Source: Oscillospiraceae bacterium (GTDB lineage: Bacteria; Bacillota_A; Clostridia; Oscillospirales; Oscillospiraceae). Taken from it: a DNA stretch of 15,780 nucleotides. The DNA lies in contig JAGAFT010000150.1 of the NCBI GenBank assembly GCA_017627975.1, positions 1 to 15,780 of the forward strand, given 5' to 3'. The position numbers and the translations under genes were made by a program. The notes under the pieces were generated by a model. That model did no database searches. It saw nothing but the letters and a program-made list of their open reading frames with translations, and was not told where the DNA came from. Shown in pieces: positions 1 through 7,038 of the stretch (position 1 is its first letter; every line of letters starts with the position of its first letter).

Positions 1-469
1 GCAGGACGATTTTCACGCCTGTATGGTGGAGCAGTACCCCGACCTGGAGCGTGGGGAAAGCGCCAGCAAGACGGGCCGGAAGCATATCCCCACCCGGCTG
101 TTCAAACAGGCGGTCAACCTCTCCAAACAGGCGAGGGCCATTGAAGCGGTTCTCTCCGGCATTACCCCGCTGAACGCCGGAAAGAAGAAAGAGGAAGCCC
201 TCTCCATGCTGAAAAAGTGGTTTCCGCAGATGGAGAACTTCTCCGGGCAACTGAAAAAATACAAGGTCACAATCAATGACTTGTTAGCGGAAAATGAAAA
301 GCTGGAAGTCAGGGCAAAGGCCAGCGAAAAAGGCAAGATGAATGACACGATGGAACGGGCGAAGTTAAAAAGCGAACTGGACGATATGCGGCGGCTGGTT
401 GACCGTATCCCGCCGGAGATTTTAGCGGAACTGAAACGGCAACAGCGGCAGCATGGAAAGGAAAGGTGA
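1..469 (+). CDS. MobV-family relaxase (plasmid recombination/mobilization protein), C-terminal part only
   Basis: The reading frame is open at the left window edge (first full codon at base 2) and ends with TGA at 467-469, giving about 155 residues. It begins with the stretch DDFHACMVEQYPDLERG, which resembles the region after the catalytic domain of MobV/Pre relaxases, then continues as a charged helix-rich tail with a probable coiled coil (about residues 75-145, many K/E heptads). MobV relaxases nick DNA at oriT and pilot the strand during mobilization; the catalytic His-rich N-terminal motifs lie outside the window, so the assignment rests on the tail and on context. A small ORF overlaps its 3' end and a serine recombinase follows, the common order in clostridial mobilizable elements. 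It could instead be another element protein with a coiled-coil tail. Confidence 0.7.
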   Translation, partial: QDDFHACMVEQYPDLERGESASKTGRKHIPTRLFKQAVNLSKQARAIEAVLSGITPLNAGKKKEEALSMLKKWFPQMENFSGQLKKYKVTINDLLAENEKLEVRAKASEKGKMNDTMERAKLKSELDDMRRLVDRIPPEILAELKRQQRQHGKER

Positions 470-665
470 TCTTATAAGTAATATCAGATACAAAAAGGAA
501 ATCGAAATCGTGACTTTTCAGGGAAAGGAAATCACACTGGAAAATCTCTCCCCGGTGTTCACGCCGGAACAGGAAGCAGCCAAACGCCGGGAACTGGAAC
601 AGCAGCTTTATGAGGTGTTCCGCAAGTACGCCGACAAGCGGGAGAGTGAGGAAGCCGGGACATAA
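453..665 (+). CDS. Small hypothetical protein of the mobile element (70 aa)
   Basis: I do not recognise a family. The ORF overlaps the end of the relaxase gene by 17 bases, suggesting translational coupling, and no clear Shine-Dalgarno precedes the ATG at 453. A GTG at 510, preceded by an AAAAAGGAAA stretch, is an alternative start that would leave about 51 residues beginning VTFQGKEITLENLSPVF. The C-terminal half is strongly charged and helical (EQEAAKRRELEQQLYEVFRKYADKR). There is no membrane segment, signal peptide or cysteine motif. Its place between a relaxase and a recombinase suggests an accessory role in the element, but that is inference. Confidence 0.55.
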   Translation: MERKGDLISNIRYKKEIEIVTFQGKEITLENLSPVFTPEQEAAKRRELEQQLYEVFRKYADKRESEEAGT

Positions 666-683
666 GGTTTTCCAAACCCATCA

Positions 684-712
684 TTGATTTGCGGGGCTGC
701 TGGCGGTATAAT
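684..712 (+). promoter_or_regulatory. Sigma-A-type promoter of the serine recombinase
   Basis: The -35 box is TTGATT (684-689), the spacer is 17 bases (690-706) and the -10 box is a perfect TATAAT (707-712), so transcription would start near 719. The recombinase ATG at 760 follows an AAGGAG ribosome binding site at 747-752 with a 7-base spacer. The -10 box sits between the arms of an inverted repeat (696-702 and 721-727). Confidence 0.8.
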
Positions 713-740
713 AGAACTGTCAGCAGCTCCGTTTCTTTTT
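696..740 (+). terminator. Inverted repeat and T-tract: possible terminator for the relaxase transcript overlapping the recombinase promoter
   Basis: The arms GCTGCTG (696-702) and CAGCAGC (721-727) could form a 7-bp stem with an 18-base loop, followed by TCCGTTTCTTTTTT. RNA coming from the relaxase side could fold and terminate here, whereas RNA starting near 719 carries only the right arm and would escape. The same dyad could equally be an operator, because it brackets the -10 box. The loop is long for a terminator, so confidence is moderate. Confidence 0.4.
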
Positions 741-759
741 TAAGAAAAGGAGCGACAAT

Positions 760-2271
760 ATGAACAATCGGATAGACGCAATCTATGCAAGACAATCGGT
801 AGACAAAAAGGACAGCATTTCCATTGAAAGCCAGATTGAATTTTGCAAATACGAGTTGAAAGGCGGTAACTGCAAGGAATACACAGACAAAGGGTACAGC
901 GGCAAGAACACAGACCGTCCGAAGTTTCAAGAACTGGTGCGGGACATCAAGCGGGGCTTGATTGCAAAGGTCGTGGTTTACAAGCTCGACCGTATCAGCC
1001 GTTCCATTCTGGACTTTGCCAACATGATGGAGCTGTTCCAGCAGTACAATGTGGAGTTTGTGTCCTCTACGGAAAAGTTTGATACCTCCACGCCGATGGG
1101 ACGGGCCATGCTGAATATCTGTATCGTGTTCGCCCAGCTTGAACGGGAAACGATACAGAAGCGGGTAACGGACGCTTACTACTCCCGCAGTCAGCGGGGC
1201 TTTAAGATGGGCGGGAAAGCCCCTTACGGCTTCCATACGGAGCCTATCAAGATGGACGGTATCAACACAAAGAAGCTGGTGGTAAACCCGGAGGAAGCGG
1301 CCAATATCCGGCTGATGTTTGAGATGTACGCCCAGCCCACAACTTCCTACGGGGACATTACCCGGTACTTTGCCGAACAGGGGATTTTGTTCCATGGCAA
1401 AGAGCTGATACGCCCCACGCTGGCGCAGATGTTACGCAATCCTGTCTATGTGCAGGCAGACCTTGATGTGTACGAATTTTTCAAAAGTCAAGGTACAGTC
1501 ATTGTCAATGACGTTGCCGATTTTACGGGCATGAACGGCTGCTATCTGTATCAAGGGCGAGATGTAAAGGCCAGCAAGAAAAACGACTTAAAAGACCAAA
1601 TGCTGGTACTGGCTCCCCATGAGGGTATCGTCCCCTCCGACACCTGGCTGACCTGCCGCAAGAAGCTGATGAACAACATGAAAATCCAGTCTGCCCGGAA
1701 AGCCACCCACACATGGCTGGCAGGAAAAATCAAGTGCGGGAATTGCGGGTATGCTCTTATGAGTATCTACAATCCCTCCGGCAAACAGTATCTCCGCTGC
1801 ACGAAACGGCTGGACAATAAAAGCTGTCCTGGCTGTGGGAAAATCATCACTTCGGAACTGGAAGCGGTTGTTTATCAGCAGATGGTAAAGAAGCTGGCAA
1901 GCTACAAGACGCTGACAGGAAAAAAGAAAGCGGCAAAGGCAAACCCGAAAATCACCGCCCTGCAAGTGGAACTTGCCCATGTAGACAGCGAGATTGAAAA
2001 GCTGGTGGACAGTCTGACGGGGGCAAACAATGTCCTGTTCTCCTATGTGAATGTGAAGATAGCGGAACTGGACGGGCGCAAGCAGGAACTTCTGGCAAGG
2101 ATAGCGGAGTTGACTGTGGAGGCCATCAGCCCGGAACAGGTCAGCCAGATTTCCGGCTACCTCGATACCTGGGAGAATGTATCTTTTGATGACAAGCGGC
2201 GTGTGGTGGATTTGATGATCACCACCATAGCCGCCACAAGCGACAGCTTGAACATCACATGGAAAATCTGA
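760..2271 (+). CDS. Large serine recombinase (site-specific integrase/excisionase of the mobile element)
   Basis: This 503-residue protein belongs to the large serine recombinases (TnpX/TndX and phage-integrase type) that cut and rejoin att sites through a 5'-phosphoserine link. The N-terminal resolvase domain shows YARQS with the nucleophile Ser13, then KLDRISRS (75-82) and FAQLERE (124-130). The Recombinase domain follows (GGKAPYGF at 151-158). A zinc ribbon has Cys326, Cys329, Cys347 and Cys356/Cys359, and a coiled coil lies at about 395-455, the hinge that controls synapsis direction in this family. Length and domain order are normal, so it is probably intact. It has its own promoter and a good AAGGAG site. 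As usual for such elements, the gene is probably the last one before the attachment site. The exact element family cannot be named from here. Confidence 0.95.
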   Translation: MNNRIDAIYARQSVDKKDSISIESQIEFCKYELKGGNCKEYTDKGYSGKNTDRPKFQELVRDIKRGLIAKVVVYKLDRISRSILDFANMMELFQQYNVEFVSSTEKFDTSTPMGRAMLNICIVFAQLERETIQKRVTDAYYSRSQRGFKMGGKAPYGFHTEPIKMDGINTKKLVVNPEEAANIRLMFEMYAQPTTSYGDITRYFAEQGILFHGKELIRPTLAQMLRNPVYVQADLDVYEFFKSQGTVIVNDVADFTGMNGCYLYQGRDVKASKKNDLKDQMLVLAPHEGIVPSDTWLTCRKKLMNNMKIQSARKATHTWLAGKIKCGNCGYALMSIYNPSGKQYLRCTKRLDNKSCPGCGKIITSELEAVVYQQMVKKLASYKTLTGKKKAAKANPKITALQVELAHVDSEIEKLVDSLTGANNVLFSYVNVKIAELDGRKQELLARIAELTVEAISPEQVSQISGYLDTWENVSFDDKRRVVDLMITTIAATSDSLNITWKI

Positions 2272-3947
2272 CTGGCGGCACCCCTCCCGTCAGATACCTA
2301 CCCTGTGTAGTCCCTTGTAAACTGTACTTTCTTGTGTCAACAGCTTTTTTATTTTGGAAATGTAAATACGGTTTCGCCAATGTCGATGAATCCTTTTATC
2401 TGACGATTCCATTTCGTCTGTGTCAGGGTGACAGCCTGTTTCTGCACGAATGGCATCTCACGCAGCTGTCAAGTATTCTTCTTTATCCGGCCATGTGGCT
2501 TTACCGGATCGTTTTCCCCGATACCGTTGGCATTCTGTTTCATTTCCGTCTCCTTTTCACCTTTGTTTGGTGCATTGTTGCCCTCTTCATTTTTTTCCGT
2601 CTGAAGAATCTCTCCATACTCGGTGCTATGCTGGCCTCTTTGGCTTTCCTCTACTATGCACCGTTTGGGATCATGGCGCTAAGCTATAATTCCATGGGGA
2701 TTCTATTCCTCTTGTGCGCTTGCGTACTCGCTGTGAGTTCTGAGCATTCCAGGACTTCATGGTTTTTTGCAGGCTTTTTCTTGGCTGGAGCAGTCCTGTG
2801 CTGCCCTTATCTTCTTGTTCTGTATATTCTTTTAACTGCGGCTGCGGTTGCTTCTCTGGTTTGGCGGCGAAAGGAAGTCATGTATTGCTGGCTGTTCGTC
2901 AGCTGCGGCTGTGGCCTTATGTTCATCTTATTCTGCCTTCTTGTCTTCTCTCGAGCTACGCTACGGGATTTGATCGTTGTTTTCCCTGAACTGTTCCGAG
3001 ATCCAGAGCATTCCAATTTCGACTTCTTATCCAAAACAGCGGTATATTGTCAAGTTATTTGGGGTTGTAACCGTGCCTTTGTACCTGGTTTGATCGTTTT
3101 TGCCCTTAGCTGCGTTCTCGCTTTCCGGAATAACGGGCGCAAGATTGGTTTCGTCCTTGTATGCTTTGCTGCTTTCTTTATCCTTCTTTGCTTTCTGGTG
3201 GAAAAACCTTATATTAATTATTTGATGTTTCCCATCAATCTGCCAGGGCTCTATTGTGCGCTCATCTCAAAAGATCAAAAGATTCGCCGCTTGTTTTTCG
3301 GTCTCTGGCTGCCTGGCGCCATCTACAGCTTTTGCCTCCATTTGTCTTCCAATCAGGAATTCTATGCAATTTCGTCCGCCAGCACCGTGATGACCGTTGC
3401 AAGTATCATGATCCTGATTTGCTATCTCAGTGATCAAGATTGGCAAGCCGATTCCTTTCGTTTTTATCGGAAAGCTGCATATTTTGCATTTGCATTGCTG
3501 ATTTCCGTACAGCTGTGTGGTGAGATTTATATGCGGTATACCTCCGTATTTTGGGAGTCTGGCATGAATGAACAGAAGGTTCTATGCGAAAGCGGTCCTG
3601 AAAAAGGTATCTTGATGGCCCCGGAACACTTACAGGATTACCAAGTTCTGGAAAACGACGTTACCATCATTCAGGAAGATAAAAGTATTCAGAAGGTTCT
3701 GTTCCTGTCAAGAAACACCTATCTTTATCTTATTGCCCAGAAAGAATATGCTACCTATTCTGCCTGGCTTTCCGGTGTCAACACCCGTACAATGGAACGC
3801 CTTGATCGATATTATGAGCTTTTCCCGGAAAAGACCCCTGATGGTATATACATAGAGAAAAAATTCTCAGATTATGCAGCGCACTTTCTTGCCGCCGGAT
3901 ACATCGCTGATGAAATGCCTTCGGGGGCTCTATGGTTACACCATTAG
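2259..3947 (+). CDS. Polytopic membrane protein, GT-C glycosyltransferase-like, with N-terminus altered by element insertion
   Basis: This 562-residue frame has roughly 11-12 hydrophobic segments between residues 21 and 424 and a soluble C-terminal part (about 432-562). Near the N-terminus NVDESFYLTIPFR (Asp43, Glu44) precedes a membrane-rich body, reminiscent of the acidic motif in the first outer loop of GT-C lipid-linked sugar transferases; I infer, rather than see, that activity. The first 20 or so codons overlap the recombinase 3' end by 13 bases and cross the element-end region, with no ribosome binding site before the ATG at 2259. The only other early starts are weak (GTG 2334). The hydrophobic segment at 21-35 looks like a shortened first helix. 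So this is probably a native gene that lost its true start and promoter. Base composition is lower in GC than the genes after 4138, hinting at separate acquisition. Confidence 0.7.
   Translation: MENLTGGTPPVRYLPCVVPCKLYFLVSTAFLFWKCKYGFANVDESFYLTIPFRLCQGDSLFLHEWHLTQLSSILLYPAMWLYRIVFPDTVGILFHFRLLFTFVWCIVALFIFFRLKNLSILGAMLASLAFLYYAPFGIMALSYNSMGILFLLCACVLAVSSEHSRTSWFFAGFFLAGAVLCCPYLLVLYILLTAAAVASLVWRRKEVMYCWLFVSCGCGLMFILFCLLVFSRATLRDLIVVFPELFRDPEHSNFDFLSKTAVYCQVIWGCNRAFVPGLIVFALSCVLAFRNNGRKIGFVLVCFAAFFILLCFLVEKPYINYLMFPINLPGLYCALISKDQKIRRLFFGLWLPGAIYSFCLHLSSNQEFYAISSASTVMTVASIMILICYLSDQDWQADSFRFYRKAAYFAFALLISVQLCGEIYMRYTSVFWESGMNEQKVLCESGPEKGILMAPEHLQDYQVLENDVTIIQEDKSIQKVLFLSRNTYLYLIAQKEYATYSAWLSGVNTRTMERLDRYYELFPEKTPDGIYIEKKFSDYAAHFLAAGYIADEMPSGALWLHH
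2266..2295. other. Candidate element end / attachment-site region: 7-bp inverted repeat at the recombinase stop codon
   Basis: ATCTGAC (2266-2272) and GTCAGAT (2289-2295) are perfect inverted arms around a 16-base centre, and the recombinase TGA lies in the left arm. There is no T-tract, so it is a poor terminator. Large serine recombinase genes usually sit within tens of bases of an att site, and such sites are imperfect dyads of roughly 40-50 bp. From about 2320 on the sequence reads as a different, lower-GC gene, so the element boundary should lie between about 2271 and 2330. The crossover cannot be placed without the other end. Confidence 0.35.
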
Positions 3948-4078
3948 ACCAAATACGCCAGAATGTGAAAATAGATTCTGTAGATCCAGATTTACCGAAA
4001 AACTGCAATTCCCTGAACTAGCCTGCTGTGATGTCGCGAACTGCACCTCGGCGCAGCTGCACAGGCACATATTCCGGG
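3948..4078. other. Intergenic stretch between convergent genes
   Basis: The membrane-protein gene (plus strand) and the hydrolase gene (minus strand) converge here. Apart from the terminator at 4079-4126 I see no ORF with a ribosome binding site, RNA gene or repeat. Confidence 0.6.
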
Positions 4079-4126
4079 AAAAAGCCGATGTCTCCTTGCT
4101 CTTTGTGCAAATGAGACATCGGCTTT
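4079..4126 (-). terminator. Strong rho-independent terminator of the hydrolase operon (possibly bidirectional)
   Basis: A perfect 14-bp stem pairs AAAGCCGATGTCTC (4081-4094) with GAGACATCGGCTTT (4113-4126) around an 18-base loop. Read on the minus strand it ends in GGCTTTTTCCC, directly after the hydrolase stop codon at 4138. On the plus strand the tail is GGCTTTATGTTACTTCTTT, weaker but possibly enough to stop the membrane-protein transcript. Confidence 0.85.
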
Positions 4127-4137
4127 ATGTTACTTCT

Positions 4138-4974
4138 TTAATTCTTTTGCGGGGCAAAGTAATGCTCCATGGCGAAGCGGAAATGCTCCTCGAAGCGTGC
4201 AAACGCCTCCCGGACCACCCTTTTCGTCGGGAAAAAGATGTCATAGGCGTGGAACCAGTCCGGATATACGTCCACATGGGCGTCCACCCCGGCCTCCTGC
4301 AGATGCCGGACATAGTCCAGCGTCTCGCAGTAAAATGGCTCAATATCCCCGACATACGTGTAACACGGCGGCAGTCCGCGGTAATCCTCGCAGCGCGCCG
4401 GGGCCGCGTAAATCGGGACAAAATCGGTCCCATAGGCACTGCGCAGATAGCGCTTCCAGGCCTTTCGGTTGCGTTTTGTATTCCAGTTCGGAGCGTGGTT
4501 GTCCTTTGAAGACGGCGTGTCCCGGTCATCCAGCATGGGATAGAGCGGCATCTGATAGGCGATGTTTACCTCGCCGCGGTCCCGGGCCAGCATGCAGAGC
4601 GCCGCCGCCATACCTCCGCCGGCACTCTCGCCGCCGACCATGATCTGGTCCGATCGCACCCCCAGTTCCTCCGCGTGCTCCTTCAGCCAGAGCAGGGCCG
4701 TGTAACAGTCCTGCAGGGCGGCGGGATAGGGATGGTGCTTGGAAAGGCGGTAATTGGGCGCGATCAGCACCGCGCCGAACTTTACTACCAGGGACAGCGC
4801 CCGTGTGCCGAAGATCTCTTCCGCGGAGCCGGACTGATACCCTCCGCCGTGAACCCAGAGCACGCCCGGCACCGGATGCGGATGCCGCTCCAGCGGCTTC
4901 AGGACCAGCAGGCGGATCTTGTGGTCCCCCACCGGAAGGCTGTGCTTTTCGGTGATAAACAGGTGTTTTTTCAT
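4138..4974 (-). CDS. Alpha/beta hydrolase of the hormone-sensitive-lipase/carboxylesterase type
   Basis: A 278-residue serine hydrolase with an HGGG oxyanion motif (His42-Gly45, VHGGGYQSGS), a GESAGG nucleophile elbow (Ser117), a probable acid in VGDIEPF (Asp210) and a catalytic His in DWFHAYD (His242). These features place it in the HSL/BD-FAE esterase group, which hydrolyses ester bonds of short acyl or acetylated substrates. There is no signal peptide, so it should be cytoplasmic. I chose the ATG at 4974, preceded by GAGAGCGGC and 7 bases after the upstream gene's stop. An in-frame start at 5064 would overlap that gene by over 80 bases and add 30 unconserved-looking residues. It is the last gene of a three-gene unit with a zinc-ribbon membrane protein and an acyltransferase, suggesting linked making and breaking of an ester. 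The substrate is unknown. Confidence 0.88.
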   Translation of the reverse strand: MKKHLFITEKHSLPVGDHKIRLLVLKPLERHPHPVPGVLWVHGGGYQSGSAEEIFGTRALSLVVKFGAVLIAPNYRLSKHHPYPAALQDCYTALLWLKEHAEELGVRSDQIMVGGESAGGGMAAALCMLARDRGEVNIAYQMPLYPMLDDRDTPSSKDNHAPNWNTKRNRKAWKRYLRSAYGTDFVPIYAAPARCEDYRGLPPCYTYVGDIEPFYCETLDYVRHLQEAGVDAHVDVYPDWFHAYDIFFPTKRVVREAFARFEEHFRFAMEHYFAPQKN

Positions 4975-4981
4975 GCCGCTC

Positions 4982-5668
4982 TCAGAAGAAGAACCGCCGT
5001 TCCAGCTCATGGCGCATGGACGGAATGATTCCGCAGAGAAGCAGAAAGATCCCCGCTCCCGCAAAGCCGCTGAGCGAATAGAGGCTCCAGCGGAACATCG
5101 GCGTTCCGAATGTCAGATGCTCAAAGAACTCCACCAGCATCGTGAAGCCGCCCATCACGATCAGGAAACCGCCGAAGATGAAGAGCCGTCCGCCCCGTAC
5201 ATACTTCAGCAGGCAGATCATCGCCGTGGAGATCAGACAGCTTGCAATCACGATCGGCAGCGCAAAGCTCAGGAACCAGTGCCCTCCGGTTTTCATACAG
5301 ATATAAAGCACATACAGGGCCGCCGCCACATGATCCAGCGGCACAAAGACCTCCCCTTTCGGCGCATGGAACCACTGCGGTAGAAAGGCAATCACGTAAA
5401 ACAGGCCGATACCGCCGATGACGTAGCCGCCCCAGCGCAGTTCGCCGTAGAGCCGGAAGCAGACGATCATCACGACAATGATCTCCACGACGGCCAGCAC
5501 CGTCATTGCCATGGCCAGCGTCCTCCCGGACTCACGGTGCCGTTCCGGCAGGCTGTCCGGGAAGCTTCTCTCCCGCACGAGCTGCTCCGGGTTCCAGACC
5601 GGTGTCTGGCAAAGGGGGCAGGTCTCGGTTCCGTCCTGCAGTTTTACTCCACACTTGACACAATACAT
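4982..5668 (-). CDS. Zinc-ribbon six-helix membrane protein (DUF6320-like)
   Basis: The 228-residue protein opens with a rubredoxin-like zinc ribbon (Cys3, Cys6, Cys17, Cys20: YCVKCGVKL then CPLCQTP). A polar linker to about residue 49 follows, then six predicted membrane segments (about 50-72, 80-97, 109-125, 131-154, 161-181, 197-215) and a basic tail ending ELERRFFF. It resembles proteins annotated DUF6320 in Clostridia, from memory. No enzymatic residues are evident; the ribbon faces the cytoplasm if the N-terminus is inside. A clear AGGAGAT site precedes the ATG by 6 bases and lies in the 3' end of the acyltransferase gene, 4 bases away, so the two are translated together. The role is unknown; a membrane anchor or scaffold for the two flanking enzymes is a guess. 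Confidence 0.8.
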   Translation of the reverse strand: MYCVKCGVKLQDGTETCPLCQTPVWNPEQLVRERSFPDSLPERHRESGRTLAMAMTVLAVVEIIVVMIVCFRLYGELRWGGYVIGGIGLFYVIAFLPQWFHAPKGEVFVPLDHVAAALYVLYICMKTGGHWFLSFALPIVIASCLISTAMICLLKYVRGGRLFIFGGFLIVMGGFTMLVEFFEHLTFGTPMFRWSLYSLSGFAGAGIFLLLCGIIPSMRHELERRFFF

Positions 5669-5672
5669 TTTT

Positions 5673-6941
5673 CTATCTCCTGTTGCTTTCGATCTCCACC
5701 GGGATCCCCAGGTCTACCAGTCTGGAGAAGAAACGGCGCTCCAGCTCCGACTCGCGGATATTGCGGATCATGTTGATATAGGTTCTGCCGCCATAGCTGA
5801 GAACCGAACAGTTATTCGGATAACTGCGCTGGGGGCCGATGATAAACTCCATCCGCTCGATATAGGGATGCATCTCCTCGGGAAGATCCACATTTGTGAT
5901 GTTCGAGATATTCAGGCAGCCGAAGCTCTCTCCGGTGCGCCGGTAGACCGCGTTCATCACGATGTTTTTCAGAAACACCGGCGCCAGCCGCAGCACAATC
6001 AGCTGCTGGGGCTGGACATTGGCGGCAATCATTCCGGCCATGTGCTGCGGCGTTGCATAGGCCCGAAGCTGGTGGAAAATGGTGCTGCAGAGCTCTTCAA
6101 GGCTGTAGTCGCCGTATCTGGGGTCCGCGCCGATGTTCAGCACCAGTGAGAAGTTCCGCAGCGTGCTGCTTCCGTAGAGCCGCCGCAGATCCACCGGGAT
6201 CGTGATTTTCACCGGCCGTTGCCTTCGGCGCGGCCTTTCTTCGTTCTGCATAGAGATAATGCTCTCTGCCATAACCGCCGCGAGAAACGCCGTTACCGAG
6301 ACATGGTATCGGTGCGCCGCTGCGACAAGCGCTTCGGTCTGCACAATGCCGGTCGTCAGCGTGCGGAAGCCCTCCTTCTCCGGGGTGCCGTGGAGACGGT
6401 AGCTGACTTCCTCCGTCCGGTCCGCCTGGACCTCTGCCGCGTTTTTGAGAAAGCTGTCTTCCAGCTCCTCCGCCCGCGGCGGCTCTGCGGGATCCCGGAT
6501 GAGTTCGGTGCGCGGAATCACGATCCCGTGTTTCAGCTCCAGATAGCGGGCCACAAGATTTGCAAGGAAGACGCTTCCGCCCCGTCCGTCCGTCAGCGAG
6601 TGGAAGAACTCCACCGCGATCCGGTTGCGGTAGTAAAGCACCCGCAGGCAGTTGCGCTTCAGTTCTCTGCTTGACATGAAGGTCAGCGGATAGGCATAGT
6701 CCTCCCGTACCAGCACCGGAGCCGTGCTCTCTTCCAGGTAGTACCAGAACGCGCCCCGACGCAGCGTCACGAAGTAAGACGGGAAGCGCTTTCTCAAGTC
6801 GTCCGTCGCCTGCTGCAGGACGGCAGGGTCCACCGGCTCCGTGAGCCCCGCGGACAGCCGGAACACATTGCACCAGTCCCGGCGAATCGTCGCCGGGAAA
6901 ATGAGCGCCGCCGTATCCAGGCGATACCAGTTTTTCTGCAT
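5673..6941 (-). CDS. Condensation-fold (HxxxDG) CoA-dependent acyltransferase, alcohol-acetyltransferase/WS-DGAT-like
   Basis: This 422-residue protein has the hallmark HSLTDG (His114, Asp118, Gly119) at the position expected for the chloramphenicol-acetyltransferase/condensation superfamily, followed by GGSVFLANLVARYLEL. A second half contains VKITIPVDLRRLYGSSTLRNF, which fits the substrate-tunnel side of that fold. Such enzymes move an acyl group from CoA or a carrier to an alcohol or amine. The missing carrier domain argues against a peptide synthetase, and the relation to alcohol O-acetyltransferases, wax-ester synthases or PapA5-type enzymes is closer. The ATG at 6941 follows GGAAAGGAAGC. 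It heads the unit with the zinc-ribbon membrane protein and the hydrolase; a terminator-like hairpin just upstream separates it from the DUF975 gene. The acceptor cannot be told from sequence. Confidence 0.8.
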   Translation of the reverse strand: MQKNWYRLDTAALIFPATIRRDWCNVFRLSAGLTEPVDPAVLQQATDDLRKRFPSYFVTLRRGAFWYYLEESTAPVLVREDYAYPLTFMSSRELKRNCLRVLYYRNRIAVEFFHSLTDGRGGSVFLANLVARYLELKHGIVIPRTELIRDPAEPPRAEELEDSFLKNAAEVQADRTEEVSYRLHGTPEKEGFRTLTTGIVQTEALVAAAHRYHVSVTAFLAAVMAESIISMQNEERPRRRQRPVKITIPVDLRRLYGSSTLRNFSLVLNIGADPRYGDYSLEELCSTIFHQLRAYATPQHMAGMIAANVQPQQLIVLRLAPVFLKNIVMNAVYRRTGESFGCLNISNITNVDLPEEMHPYIERMEFIIGPQRSYPNNCSVLSYGGRTYINMIRNIRESELERRFFSRLVDLGIPVEIESNRR

Positions 6942-6961
6942 AAGCTTCCTTTCCGCTGTGA

Positions 6962-6991
6962 AACCCTCCCGAAATCTCTTCCGGGAGGGTT
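6962..6991 (-). terminator. Hairpin between the DUF975 gene and the acyltransferase operon
   Basis: A perfect 10-bp stem, AACCCTCCCG (6962-6971) with CGGGAGGGTT (6982-6991), has a 10-base loop. On the minus strand it is followed only by TTTCACAG, so termination after the DUF975 gene may be partial and some read-through into the acyltransferase unit is possible. I find no convincing promoter between it and the ATG at 6941. Confidence 0.6.
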
Positions 6992-7038
6992 CTGTCAGTC
7001 ATTTTCAGTAAGGTTCAGCAGTCGTCCTCCGACGCTTC

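Noticed and set aside
559..1395. Long minus-strand ORF opposite the recombinase gene
   Set aside because: It is antisense to a clear recombinase, rich in His/Leu/Val from reverse codon bias, has no ribosome binding site and no recognisable domain.
3874..4509. Plus-strand ORF crossing the gap and the terminator at 4079-4126
   Set aside because: It overlaps the ends of two convergent genes, runs through a strong terminator and has no start signal.
4982..5790. ELERRFF near the C-terminus of both the zinc-ribbon protein and the acyltransferase
   Set aside because: Seven residues of common charged/aromatic type with differing surroundings; likely chance, not a duplication.
6097..7002. Second minus-strand frame over the acyltransferase and the 6962-6991 hairpin
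   Set aside because: Gly/Arg/Ala-rich out-of-frame translation; the HxxxDG-bearing frame is the real gene.
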